NCBI RefSeq assembly: GCF_018760735.1
Contig: NZ_JAHHZN010000005.1
Location: 203,388 to 267,387 of the forward strand
Origin: Hymenobacter piscis
Lineage (GTDB): Bacteria > Bacteroidota > Bacteroidia > Cytophagales > Hymenobacteraceae
Reading direction: 5' to 3'
Length of the DNA stretch: 64,000 nt
The translations under genes and the position numbers were made by a program. Below are positions 1 through 7,700 of the stretch, one piece after another; the stretch's first letter is position 1, and every line of letters starts with the position of its first letter. The notes beneath the pieces are model-generated. The model made no database searches. It saw only the letters and a program-made list of their open reading frames with translations, and had not been told where the DNA came from.

Positions 1-2
1 CC

Positions 3-1073
3 GCCAATATGGCCGCGGCGGCGGCCTGGCAGCGGGCCCTGGGTGCCTGGCGCTGCCAGACGGGCATCAACTGGAACCTGGGAGCCGTTCGCACTGCTAC
101 CGGCGTGGCCAACGACGGGGACAACTCGGTGGGCTTCGATACCGGAACCAGCCTGCCGGCCGGGGTGCTGGGCCGCACTACCAGCTACTACGAGGGTTGT
201 TACCGCCCCGACGGCTCGGTGGTCTTCTTCGTGCGCGAGGTGGATACCGAGTTTGATGACGCCACGAACTGGCAGTTCGGGCCGGCGAATCCTGCGGGCC
301 AGCAGATTGATTTTGAAACGGTGGCGGTCCACGAACTCGGGCATGCCCAGCAGCTTTCCCACCTGATTCTGCCCAGCGCCATCATGCACTACGCCATTGC
401 CCGGGGCCAGCGCAGCCGCGAGCTGGCCGCCGCCAGCGACGTAGCCGGCGGCCGCTTCGTGCTCCGTACCCGCAGCTTCCGGACCGAGGTCTGCGGGCCG
501 GTGCCCATGCTGCCCGCGCCCGTCGTCGGGCAGCAGGCCACCTTCAGCGCCGGTAGTGTGGTGGTGCAGTGGGCTACCCGCGACGAGTGCAACTTGAGCG
601 GCTTCGTAGTGGAGCGCGCCCCGGCCGATACCACGGCCGGCTGGCAGGCAGTGGCGACGGTAGTGGCCGGTAACGCCAACAATCAGTACCGCGTGACCGA
701 CGCCCAGCCGCTGGCCGGCCTGAGCTACTACCGCCTGCGGGTGCGCCGCCCCGATAACTCGCTCGACGACGCCTATGCCCTGGGCGTTACCACCGATGCC
801 ACCGCGGCCGGCCGCCTGCGCCCCTTTCCCAATCCGCTGGCCGACCAGGGCGCCGGGCTGGGGCTGCAATACGGCGGCGGCCCCACGGCCGGTACCCTGG
901 TGGTGCGCGTCTACGATGCCGTGGGCCGCTACCTGGGCGGCACCCGCCTCGACTACCTGCCCGGCCTGAACCTGCTCCGCCTCAATCTGCCCCCCCTGCG
1001 GGCCGGCTACTACCTGCTGCGCTGGACCGACACCAACGGCCCCGCCGGCACCGAGCCCCTGCTGGTACAGTGA
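3..1073 (+). CDS. Secreted metzincin-like zinc metalloprotease with type IX sorting domain (5' partial)
   Basis: The frame is open to the window edge, so the true start and signal peptide lie upstream; the first in-frame ATG is at 9. Counting from it, HELGHAQQLSH (residues 108-118) is an HExxHxxxxxH zinc site, followed by a Met-turn-like SAIMHY (123-128), the arrangement of metzincin peptidases. The usual Gly of HExxHxxGxxH is Gln here. The middle (about 180-265) looks like a fibronectin/Ig-type beta domain with a SYYRLR strand. The last ~80 residues begin at a PFPNP motif and end in a strand pattern typical of type IX secretion C-terminal domains, so the protein is probably exported across the outer membrane and surface-anchored or released. 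Substrate is unknown. Confidence 0.85.
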   Translation, partial: ANMAAAAAWQRALGAWRCQTGINWNLGAVRTATGVANDGDNSVGFDTGTSLPAGVLGRTTSYYEGCYRPDGSVVFFVREVDTEFDDATNWQFGPANPAGQQIDFETVAVHELGHAQQLSHLILPSAIMHYAIARGQRSRELAAASDVAGGRFVLRTRSFRTEVCGPVPMLPAPVVGQQATFSAGSVVVQWATRDECNLSGFVVERAPADTTAGWQAVATVVAGNANNQYRVTDAQPLAGLSYYRLRVRRPDNSLDDAYALGVTTDATAAGRLRPFPNPLADQGAGLGLQYGGGPTAGTLVVRVYDAVGRYLGGTRLDYLPGLNLLRLNLPPLRAGYYLLRWTDTNGPAGTEPLLVQ

Positions 1074-1210
1074 GGTGGTGAGATGGTGAAATGGTGAAAT
1101 AGTGAGATGGTGAGTTTGATGTTCGGATGAACCTATCGGCGCAAGTAGCGCCAACTGAACATCAAACTCACCATTTCACTATTTCACCACCTCACCATTT
1201 CACTATTTCA
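1074..1210. repeat. Intergenic inverted repeat built of GGTGAAAT-like units
   Basis: Arms at 1074-1124 and 1157-1210 are imperfect reverse complements, each made of short iterated units (ggtgaaat, ggtgagat). The left arm starts directly after the stop codon of the protease gene, and the right arm contains the stop codon (1208-1210) of the convergent FabH-like gene. It may act as a bidirectional terminator hairpin. Confidence 0.75.
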
Positions 1211-2155
1211 CCGCTCCAGCAGCATGGCCCCGTAGGAATAGCCGCCGCCGAACACGGTAACGACCACGTGGTTGCCGGGGTGCAGGTCAGGCCAGGTGGA
1301 GGCCAGGGCAATGGCGGCGCCGGCGCAGCCCGTGTTGCCCAGCTCCTCAATGTTGGATACGGCCCGGTCCTCGGGCAGGCCCAGTTGCTGGAGCACGTTT
1401 TTGGTGATGCGCAGGTTGGCCTGGTGCGGAATCAGGTAGGTCACATCGTCCACGCTGAGCTGGTTCTTTTCCAGAATCTGCTGCGTCACGCGCGTCATGT
1501 AGGTGCAGGCGTGAATGAACACGTCCTTGCCGTAGGGCATCACAATGCCGCGCTCCACGGGCTTGAGCGTCACCGACTCGTTGGCCTTACCGATGTTGCC
1601 GGCCCCGCCCGTGCGGATGTCGCGCACCCGCAGATCGGTGGGGGCGAGGCGCTCTTTGGAAATCAGCAGCACCGCCGCCCCGTCGCCCCAGAGGTGGCCG
1701 GCCACGGTGTCGAGGTCGTTGTTGTAGGCCGTGTTGTGCTCGCTCACCACCACCAGCGCCCGGCTGGCCTTGTTCAGGGCAAAGTAGCCTTCCACGATTT
1801 CCACCGCGTTCAGCAGCGAAGAGCAGGCCGAGGAAATGCTCACCACCGGAATATCCGACACGTCGAGTTCCCGCTGCACGGCGTGGGCTACGGTGTAAAT
1901 GGTGTCGTGGGGCGTGTAGGTGCCGCCCACAATCAAATCAACGCTGGCGGCGGGAAAATCGGGGGCCTGAGCCAGGGCCCGCCGCGTGGCCTCCAGGGCC
2001 ATGGTATTCGTGTTTTCGTCGGGGGCGGCTTTGCGACGCGTCCGGATGCCGGTGCGCTCCGTTATCCACTCGTGCGAGAGGCCATTTAAGCGGGTGAAAT
2101 GGGCGTTGTCAATGACTTCGGCGGGCAGGTAAGCCGCCACCTGATGAATGTACAC
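1208..2155 (-). CDS. 3-oxoacyl-ACP synthase III family protein (KAS III, FabH-like)
   Basis: This is a thiolase-fold condensing enzyme of 315 residues, the normal size for KAS III. The catalytic triad is visible: Cys111 in SSACSSL, His244 in PHQANLRI and Asn274 in ELGNTGCAGA. The N-terminal part carries the WITERTGIRTRR signature shared by FabH and related starter-unit synthases. FabH condenses acetyl-CoA or a branched acyl-CoA with malonyl-ACP to begin fatty acid synthesis. The gene stands alone with no fab genes beside it, so it could be a second, specialised KAS III instead of the housekeeping copy. Its stop codon falls inside the adjacent inverted repeat. Confidence 0.9.
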   Translation of the reverse strand: MYIHQVAAYLPAEVIDNAHFTRLNGLSHEWITERTGIRTRRKAAPDENTNTMALEATRRALAQAPDFPAASVDLIVGGTYTPHDTIYTVAHAVQRELDVSDIPVVSISSACSSLLNAVEIVEGYFALNKASRALVVVSEHNTAYNNDLDTVAGHLWGDGAAVLLISKERLAPTDLRVRDIRTGGAGNIGKANESVTLKPVERGIVMPYGKDVFIHACTYMTRVTQQILEKNQLSVDDVTYLIPHQANLRITKNVLQQLGLPEDRAVSNIEELGNTGCAGAAIALASTWPDLHPGNHVVVTVFGGGYSYGAMLLER

Positions 2156-2315
2156 GGGCGCGAAAGGCAGAAGGTAATCGAAGCGGAAAGAAGGGGAAAG
2201 GTACGGGGTTCCCCGGAAGTGGCACGTTCTTTTCAGCCGGGGCCCGTACTTTGTGCGGCTTCGCAGCGTTCAACGCGGGGCCCCGGGAGGAGTTCAGCCG
2301 CCTGCTAACAACATT

Positions 2316-2894
2316 ATGATGTTTTTGAATTCAGTTCGAAAGGCCACCCTGCTGGCCCTGCTACTCGGGGGCAGCAGCGCCCTGGCCCCGGCCGCCCACG
2401 CCCAGAAGTACCGCACCGCCGCCGGCCTGCGCCTGGGCAAAAACAACTACGGCCTCACCGTGCAGCAAAAGGTATTCGATAAAACCACCCTCGAAGGACT
2501 GGTGCTGGCCGGCAGCCGCGAAGTAAGCGCCACGGTGCTGGCCGAGCGCCACTTCGGCATTCTGGGTCCCAGCCTCAACTATTACTTCGGCCTGGGCGGG
2601 CACCTGGGCACCCACAAGGACACTGGCGGCTTCGGCGGCTTCGATGCCCTGGCCGGCATCGAGTACAAAGTGGCCTTCGTGCCCCTGGTGCTCAGCCTCG
2701 ATTTCAAGCCCACCGTCGAAATCAACTCCGCCGACTGGGCCCGCTTTCCCACGGCCCTTTCGGTGCGCTACGTGCTCATCAAGGAGAAAACCAGCCCCTT
2801 CGGCAACCTGTTCGGGGGAGACAAGGACCGGAAAAAGAGCAAGTCGAAAGACAAGCGCAAGTCCGGCACCCGGCGCGGCCTGTTCGACTTTTAG
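2316..2894 (+). CDS. Small outer-membrane beta-barrel-like protein
   Basis: Start chosen at 2316 because a clean signal peptide follows (MMFLNSVRKATLLALLLGG..., cleavage near AHAQ); the open frame upstream from 2253 gives no plausible leader. The 192-residue product shows alternating amphipathic strands (RTAAGLRLG, NYGLTVQQKVF, PSLNYYFGLGGHLG, LVLSLDFKPTVEIN, ALSVRYVLI) typical of a small outer-membrane barrel of Bacteroidota. It ends in a strongly basic Lys/Arg/Ser tail (about residues 165-190, with KDRKKSKSKDKRKSG) that would extend from the last strand. The role is unknown; no enzymatic motif is seen. Confidence 0.8.
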   Translation: MMFLNSVRKATLLALLLGGSSALAPAAHAQKYRTAAGLRLGKNNYGLTVQQKVFDKTTLEGLVLAGSREVSATVLAERHFGILGPSLNYYFGLGGHLGTHKDTGGFGGFDALAGIEYKVAFVPLVLSLDFKPTVEINSADWARFPTALSVRYVLIKEKTSPFGNLFGGDKDRKKSKSKDKRKSGTRRGLFDF

Positions 2895-2915
2895 TCGGCC
2901 CGTTTAAGAGTGCTT

Positions 2916-2970
2916 CCGCCCCGGCGGAGCCCGTTTTTCTGCACCAGGAAGACGGGCTCCGCCGGGGCGG
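2916..2970. repeat. Perfect 18-bp inverted repeat with 19-nt loop
   Basis: Arms 2916-2933 (ccgccccggcggagcccg) and 2953-2970 are exact reverse complements. It lies just after the stop of the barrel-protein gene. There is no T tract after the right arm, so a classical intrinsic terminator is not certain. Confidence 0.8.
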
Positions 2971-3090
2971 TGTGCGTGATGGCCGCTTCATCGCGCCCAC
3001 CACCGAGGGCGCTAGTGCAGACTGGTCAGGAAATCAACCCGGAATAGTGAAAATAGTCTGATATAATTAATACAAAACAAAATTAAAATA

Positions 3091-3120
3091 TTGATAATTT
3101 GACAAATTATTTTACCTTAG
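3091..3120 (+). promoter_or_regulatory. Candidate Bacteroidota promoter for the triple-PA14 gene
   Basis: In a conspicuously A+T-rich stretch (about 3050-3160), TTG at 3091-3093 is followed 19 nt later by TACCTTAG at 3113-3120, one base off the -7 consensus TAnnTTTG. The start codon at 3164 is 43 nt downstream. The same octamer TACCTTAG recurs at 22558 and 58945 upstream of other genes. Confidence 0.4.
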
Positions 3121-3163
3121 TTGTATGGTGAATACTGTCTTTATACCATAAAATCATCTTAAG

Positions 3164-6058
3164 ATGAAAAAGAGGCTTGCTTCTGCCGGTTACGTTCAGT
3201 TCACTTTCGGACTGGTGGTACTGCTGTGGCTGAGCAGTATGGGGGCTCAGGCCCAACCTACGGTCTGTTCGGGTACCGATCCGGGCGGGCAGCCGGCTAC
3301 CAACGGATTGTACGCGGAGTATTTCAGGGGATATTTCGAAGATGACCCGGGTTTTTTCTCCGACAACAACCGGCCTGCCGGCCTGATTCGCACGGAAGCC
3401 AACGTCAGCTTTGCCACCACCGCTGCCTTTGGCGACCTGCGCCCGGTATCGGACGGCACGGCCACTGACCCCGACCGGTTCAGCTTGCGCCTGCGTGGCA
3501 GCCTCAGCATTGCCACGGCCGGGGAGTACACCTTCTACCTGACCGCCGACGATGCGGCTTACCTCTGGCTGGATGGTGAAGCGCTGGCCCTGCCGCCCGC
3601 CGTGGGCACTGCCCTCATCGACAATGGCGGACGCCACAGCAGCCAGACCCGCTCGGCCACCCTGACGCTGAGCGCGGGCCGGCACAACGTGCTGCTGCTG
3701 TACGGCGAGGATTGCTGCGACAACGTGCTGGTCTGGGAATACGAGGGACCGGGCCTGACCCGGCAGGTGGTGCCCACGGCAGCCCTGTGCACGGCCTTGG
3801 CCCCCGCGCCCCTGTCGCCCCGGGCCATTCGCTACGAGCCCGCCTCGCGCGCCCTGCCTACGGGCACCACCCGCAGCTCCGGGGTGCCCACCGTGGAGGA
3901 TGGCGGGGCGGCCGTTACGGGTTTCGCCCTGGCTAACGCCGCCGGCCTGCCCGCCGGCATCAGTATCGATGCCGGCACCGGCGTGCTCACGGCCGCGGCT
4001 TCCGTGCCCGAAGGCACCTACGACCTGGAAGTAGCCGTGAGCAATGCGGCCGGGACCAGCCGCTTCCGCAATGCGTTCCGGTTTCAGGTGACGGCGCCCC
4101 TGCCCGGGGGCTGCGGCGGCCCCGACCCCGGTGGCAACCCACCCTCGGCCGGCCTCTACGCCGAATACTTCAGCGGCTACTTCGACGATGATCTGGCTTT
4201 TTTTGCCGGCAGCCCCGGCGGCCTGACCCGTACCGAAGGGCTGGTGAACTTTCCCGATAACGACAGTTTCGGGGCCCTGGCGGGCGTGGCGGGGGGGCTG
4301 GCCTCCAACCCCGATGAATTTAGTCTGCGCCTGCGCGGCAGCCTCTACCTGGCCGCTACCGCCGACTATACCTTCTACCTGACCGCCGACGACGCGGCCT
4401 ACCTCTGGCTCGATAACGCGGCGCTGGCTCCCACGCCCCGGCGCAGCGAAGCCACCATCGACAACGGCGGCAGTCACCCGGCCCGTACCGTGGCCGTGAC
4501 CCTGCGCCTGGGCGCGGGCCTGCACAACGTACTGCTGCTCTACGGCGACCAGACGCTTAACAATACGCTGGTGCTGGAATACGAGAGTGCGGCGCTGGGC
4601 CTGGCCCGGCAGGTGGTACCCGGCCGCCTGTTCTGCACCTCCGTGCAGCCTCTGGAGCCCCTGCCCACGGCCCTGACCTACTCGCCCAGCCTGCTGCGGA
4701 TGGTGGTCGGCAACAGTACGACCTCCTCGGCGCCCACCGTTGTCAGTGCCTCCCAGGTGGTGGAATATGAGCTCGATAACGCGGCCGCGCTGCCGGCCGG
4801 CATTACCATCAACGCCGGCACGGGCCGCGTGAGCGTGGATGCCAGTGTACCCGAAGCCAGCTATACCCTCAGCGTGGCCGCCCGCAACGCCGGCGGCGAC
4901 TCCGTATTCGTGAACACGCTGACGGCCCAGGTGGTGGCCCGGGCCCCGGCCGGCTGCAGTGGCCTTGATGCCGGGGGGCAGCCCGCTTCCTCAGGGCTGT
5001 TTGCGGAGTTTTTCCCGGGCTACTTCAACGATGATCCGGCCTTTTTCACAACTACCCCCGCCGCCCGGAGCCGTAACGTGCAGGTCCTCGATTTTGAAAG
5101 CGTGGCCAGCTGGGGCGACCTGTCCGGGGCGGCCACCGGTCCGCCCGACAACCCCGAAACGTTCAGCGCCCGGTTCCGGGGCCGTATCCGCATCAATACG
5201 GCCGGTACCTACACGTTCTACCTCACCGCCGACGACGGCGCGTTTCTCTGGCTCGATAACGCAGCCCTGGCGGCCACGCCCAACGTGGCCGCGGCCCTGA
5301 TTCAGAACGGCGGCCAGCACCCGGCCACCACGGAATCAGCTACGATCAGCCTTTCGGCCGGCCTGCACGATGTGCTGGTGCTCTACGGCGAAAATACCGC
5401 CTTCAGCAGTCTGAAGCTGGAGTATGCCAGCCCCGATGCCGGAGTGCCCCGCCAGCTCGTGGCTGCCGCCGACCTGTGCTCGGCCGCCTCCAACGCCCCG
5501 CTGCCGGTTACGCTCACCCGCTTTGGGGTTGAAGCCCGGCCGGCGGGGGTGCTGGCCAGCTGGGAAACGGCCCAGGAGCTAAACAGCGCCCGGTTTGTGA
5601 TAGAGCGCTCGGCCAACGGCCAAGTGTTTGAAGCCGCCGGGCAGGTAGCCGCCGCGGGTACCACCAGCCAGCACCAGCAGTATACCTTCCTTGATACTGC
5701 GCCCCTGCCGGGCCTGAGCTACTACCGCCTGCGCCAGCTCGACCTGGACGGCAGCGCCCACTTTTCGGGCGTTGTGACCACCCGCTGGAACGGCGCGGCA
5801 GCGCCCGCCGTGCGCCTGAGCGTGTTCCCCAATCCGGTGGGGAAAAGTGAGCTTATGGTGCGGGTGGAGCAGGCCACGGCCGCCGCTACCACCCTGGAAG
5901 TGCTGGATCTGGCGGGCCGCCGGGTACTGCGTCAGCAGCTGCCGGGCAGCACCCGGCAGGAGCAGACCCTCGACCTGCGCGCCCTGCCTGCCGGGGTGTA
6001 CCTGGTGCGGCTGCTGAGCCCCGGGGGCGTGACAACCCAGCGGCTGGTGCGGGAGTAG
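3164..6058 (+). CDS. Large secreted protein with three PA14 / Ig-like modules and a type IX sorting domain
   Basis: This 964-residue protein has a signal peptide (residues 1-31, ending GAQAQ). Three modules of ~281 residues start at Cys35, Cys317 and Cys598 with the motif C(S/G)GxDxGGxPxxxGL(Y/F)AE(Y/F)F. Each begins with a PA14 domain (the TFYLTADD(A/G)A(Y/F)LWLD core recurs three times). The first two continue into a putative-Ig (He_PIG-like) domain with LPAGI(S/T)I(D/N)AGTG. After the third PA14 come a fibronectin-like domain (about 780-870, SYYRLRQLD) and a C-terminal type IX sorting domain from VFPNPVG. PA14 domains usually bind glycans, so this is probably a surface adhesin or carbohydrate-binding protein. 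No catalytic domain is visible. The long antisense open frame is a high-G+C shadow. Confidence 0.9.
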   Translation: MKKRLASAGYVQFTFGLVVLLWLSSMGAQAQPTVCSGTDPGGQPATNGLYAEYFRGYFEDDPGFFSDNNRPAGLIRTEANVSFATTAAFGDLRPVSDGTATDPDRFSLRLRGSLSIATAGEYTFYLTADDAAYLWLDGEALALPPAVGTALIDNGGRHSSQTRSATLTLSAGRHNVLLLYGEDCCDNVLVWEYEGPGLTRQVVPTAALCTALAPAPLSPRAIRYEPASRALPTGTTRSSGVPTVEDGGAAVTGFALANAAGLPAGISIDAGTGVLTAAASVPEGTYDLEVAVSNAAGTSRFRNAFRFQVTAPLPGGCGGPDPGGNPPSAGLYAEYFSGYFDDDLAFFAGSPGGLTRTEGLVNFPDNDSFGALAGVAGGLASNPDEFSLRLRGSLYLAATADYTFYLTADDAAYLWLDNAALAPTPRRSEATIDNGGSHPARTVAVTLRLGAGLHNVLLLYGDQTLNNTLVLEYESAALGLARQVVPGRLFCTSVQPLEPLPTALTYSPSLLRMVVGNSTTSSAPTVVSASQVVEYELDNAAALPAGITINAGTGRVSVDASVPEASYTLSVAARNAGGDSVFVNTLTAQVVARAPAGCSGLDAGGQPASSGLFAEFFPGYFNDDPAFFTTTPAARSRNVQVLDFESVASWGDLSGAATGPPDNPETFSARFRGRIRINTAGTYTFYLTADDGAFLWLDNAALAATPNVAAALIQNGGQHPATTESATISLSAGLHDVLVLYGENTAFSSLKLEYASPDAGVPRQLVAAADLCSAASNAPLPVTLTRFGVEARPAGVLASWETAQELNSARFVIERSANGQVFEAAGQVAAAGTTSQHQQYTFLDTAPLPGLSYYRLRQLDLDGSAHFSGVVTTRWNGAAAPAVRLSVFPNPVGKSELMVRVEQATAAATTLEVLDLAGRRVLRQQLPGSTRQEQTLDLRALPAGVYLVRLLSPGGVTTQRLVRE

Positions 6059-6074
6059 CATCGCGCTGCTTAGC

Positions 6075-6121
6075 GCAAAAGCCCCTCATCCGGCCCAGGG
6101 TGCCGAATGAGGGGCTTTTGC
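6075..6121. terminator. Bidirectional intrinsic terminator
   Basis: A perfect 15-bp stem (gcaaaagcccctcat at 6075-6089 and its complement at 6107-6121) has A/T runs at both outer ends. It lies between the convergent PA14 and DUF2807 genes and can serve both. Confidence 0.85.
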
Positions 6122-6152
6122 AGATTGCTTACGGTGGTCCGGCCGCGGCCGA

Positions 6153-6860
6153 TTAAATCTGGTGGACGCGGCCGCTGCCGGCGGTGGAGCTGCTGATGCG
6201 GGGGTTGCCGCTCACGTACACGCCCCCGGAGCCGGCAATGCGGGCGTCCAGCGTTTGGGTGGCCTGCACCCGGCAGCTGCCCGAGCCGCTGATGCGTACG
6301 TTGCACGCTTTGCTCTGCAGCTTCTCGGCCCGCAGGTTGCCCGAACCGCTGACGGCCACTTCCTGGCTGGGGGCCGCGCCGCCCAGAATGGAAAGGCTGC
6401 CGGAGCCCGAAATGGCCGAGTGAACCTTGTCGGCCGTAACGCTGGCCAAACTCAGGCTGCCCGAGCCGCTGACGGCCAGATCGAGGTTCTGGGCCCGGAT
6501 AGCGTCGGGGGCTTTCAGGCTGCCGGAGCCACTCACCGCCAGACCCGTAATAGTGGGCATGGTCACGTACACCGTCACGTTGCCCTTGAAATTGGTCCAG
6601 CGCATGCCCGACTGCGGCTTGGTGCCGATGCGCAGCTTGCCGCCGCTGACGGTGGTTTCGAGGCGGGCCAAATCCTCGGCGTCGCCTTCTACTTCCACCA
6701 GCTGGGGGCTGCCCTGGCGCACAATCACGCGCATACTGCCGCCCAGGCTCAGGGCGGTGAAGGCCTCTACGCGGCGGGTTTCGCGCGTGTCGGCGGGCCG
6801 GAAGGCCGAGAAGAGCAGCACGGCCAGCAGCAGGCCAGGTAAGAGGCGGAGCGTTTTCAT
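6153..6860 (-). CDS. DUF2807 (head GIN domain) exported protein
   Basis: Start set at 6860, giving a signal peptide (MKTLRLLPGLLLAVLLFSAF); the longer frame upstream lacks one. The 235-residue product begins with the DUF2807 pattern (VEAFTALSLGGSMRVIVRQG, LVEVEGDAEDLARLETTVSGGKLRIG). It then runs as a beta-helix-like repeat in which (S/A)GSG recurs seven times about every 20-22 residues (SGSGSL three times, then SGSGNL, SGSGSC, AGSGGV, AGSGRV). The family is common in Bacteroidota and often labelled a putative autotransporter adhesin, but its function is not known. It is convergent with the PA14 gene and divergent from the SnoaL-like gene. Confidence 0.85.
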   Translation of the reverse strand: MKTLRLLPGLLLAVLLFSAFRPADTRETRRVEAFTALSLGGSMRVIVRQGSPQLVEVEGDAEDLARLETTVSGGKLRIGTKPQSGMRWTNFKGNVTVYVTMPTITGLAVSGSGSLKAPDAIRAQNLDLAVSGSGSLSLASVTADKVHSAISGSGSLSILGGAAPSQEVAVSGSGNLRAEKLQSKACNVRISGSGSCRVQATQTLDARIAGSGGVYVSGNPRISSSTAGSGRVHQI

Positions 6861-7021
6861 AAGCGCAGCAGAAAAAAAGGTGGACAGGTACGGGGGCAGA
6901 TGGCGGCTCCCGCGTAACCGTTGCCTGAGTTCGGAAAATTGCGCGAGAAATCCGCTCTTGGCTGCCGGGGCTGGGCAAAGTCGGCACCCGCCCGGCCTCC
7001 ATGCACTGCCGCCTTTTTGGG

Positions 7022-7029
7022 TAGCTTTG
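7022..7029 (+). promoter_or_regulatory. -7 box TAGCTTTG upstream of the SnoaL-like gene
   Basis: Exact match to the Bacteroidota -7 consensus TAnnTTTG, 27 nt before the ATG at 7057. No clear -33 TTG at the right spacing is seen. Confidence 0.5.
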
Positions 7030-7056
7030 ACCGGCCGGTCAGCTCCGGCTTCTTTC

Positions 7057-7530
7057 ATGCACCCGCACCAGGATTTACTGCACCGCTTCTACCAGGCTTT
7101 CCAGCGCCGCGACCACGCCGCCATGGCCGCCTGCTATCATCCCGAGGCTACGTTCGAGGATGCCATCTTCGAGCTGCAGGGCCCCGCAATCGGGCAGATG
7201 TGGCGCATGCTCTGCGAGCGGGGCGGCGACCTGCGCCTCGCCTACAACGACGTAGCCGCCGACGCGCACCAGGGCCGCGCCACCTGGGACGCGCGCTACA
7301 CCTTCTCCCAAACCCGCCGCCCGGTGCACAACCACGTGCAGGCCCGCTTCACGTTCCAGGACGGCCTCATCCGCACCCACCACGACCAGTTCAGCTTCTG
7401 GCGCTGGTCGCGGCAGGCCCTGGGGGCATCGGGCTGGCTGCTGGGTTGGTCCGATATGTTGCGCCGCCCGGTGCAGGCCAAGGCCCGCCAGGGCCTGGAA
7501 CAGTTCATGAACCGGCCAAAGCAGGCGTAG
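7057..7530 (+). CDS. SnoaL-like / nuclear transport factor 2 family protein
   Basis: Start at 7057, placed by the -7 box just upstream and by the usual beginning of SnoaL-like proteins (HQDLLHRFYQAFQRRDHAAMAACYHPEATFED). The 157-residue product fits the cone-shaped NTF2 fold: N-terminal helices, then strands ending in a FTFQDGLIRTHHDQFSFWRW segment. The fold covers small-molecule isomerases, hydrolases and binding proteins, and no specific substrate can be assigned. The C-terminal helix region (about 125-157) is rich in Trp, Arg and Gln. No operon partner is apparent, since both neighbours lie on the opposite strand. Confidence 0.85.
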   Translation: MHPHQDLLHRFYQAFQRRDHAAMAACYHPEATFEDAIFELQGPAIGQMWRMLCERGGDLRLAYNDVAADAHQGRATWDARYTFSQTRRPVHNHVQARFTFQDGLIRTHHDQFSFWRWSRQALGASGWLLGWSDMLRRPVQAKARQGLEQFMNRPKQA

Positions 7531-7537
7531 GCGAACA

Positions 7538-7672
7538 AAAAGAGAACGTCATTCCGAGCGGAGCCGAGGAATCTCGCGTGCTGACGTTGGGCTGGTAACT
7601 CTGATGATAGAATTACTCTGGCAACATCAGCACGCAAGATTCCTCGGCTGCGCTCGGAATGACGTTCTTTTT
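7538..7672. repeat. Intergenic inverted repeat, GTCATTCCGAGCG family
   Basis: Arms 7538-7584 and 7627-7672 are imperfect reverse complements carrying gtcattccgagcg, gaggaatct and cgtgctga in order. A second member of the family is at 10893-11031. It sits between convergent genes and may act as a terminator or a mobile palindrome. Confidence 0.75.
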
Positions 7673-7700
7673 CTAATCCCTAATCCCTAATCCTTACTCC

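Noticed and set aside
3107..4525. 472-codon open frame antisense to the PA14 gene
   Set aside because: Low-complexity Gly/Gln/Arg/Val composition typical of high-G+C antisense shadows; the opposite strand has clear domains and a signal peptide.
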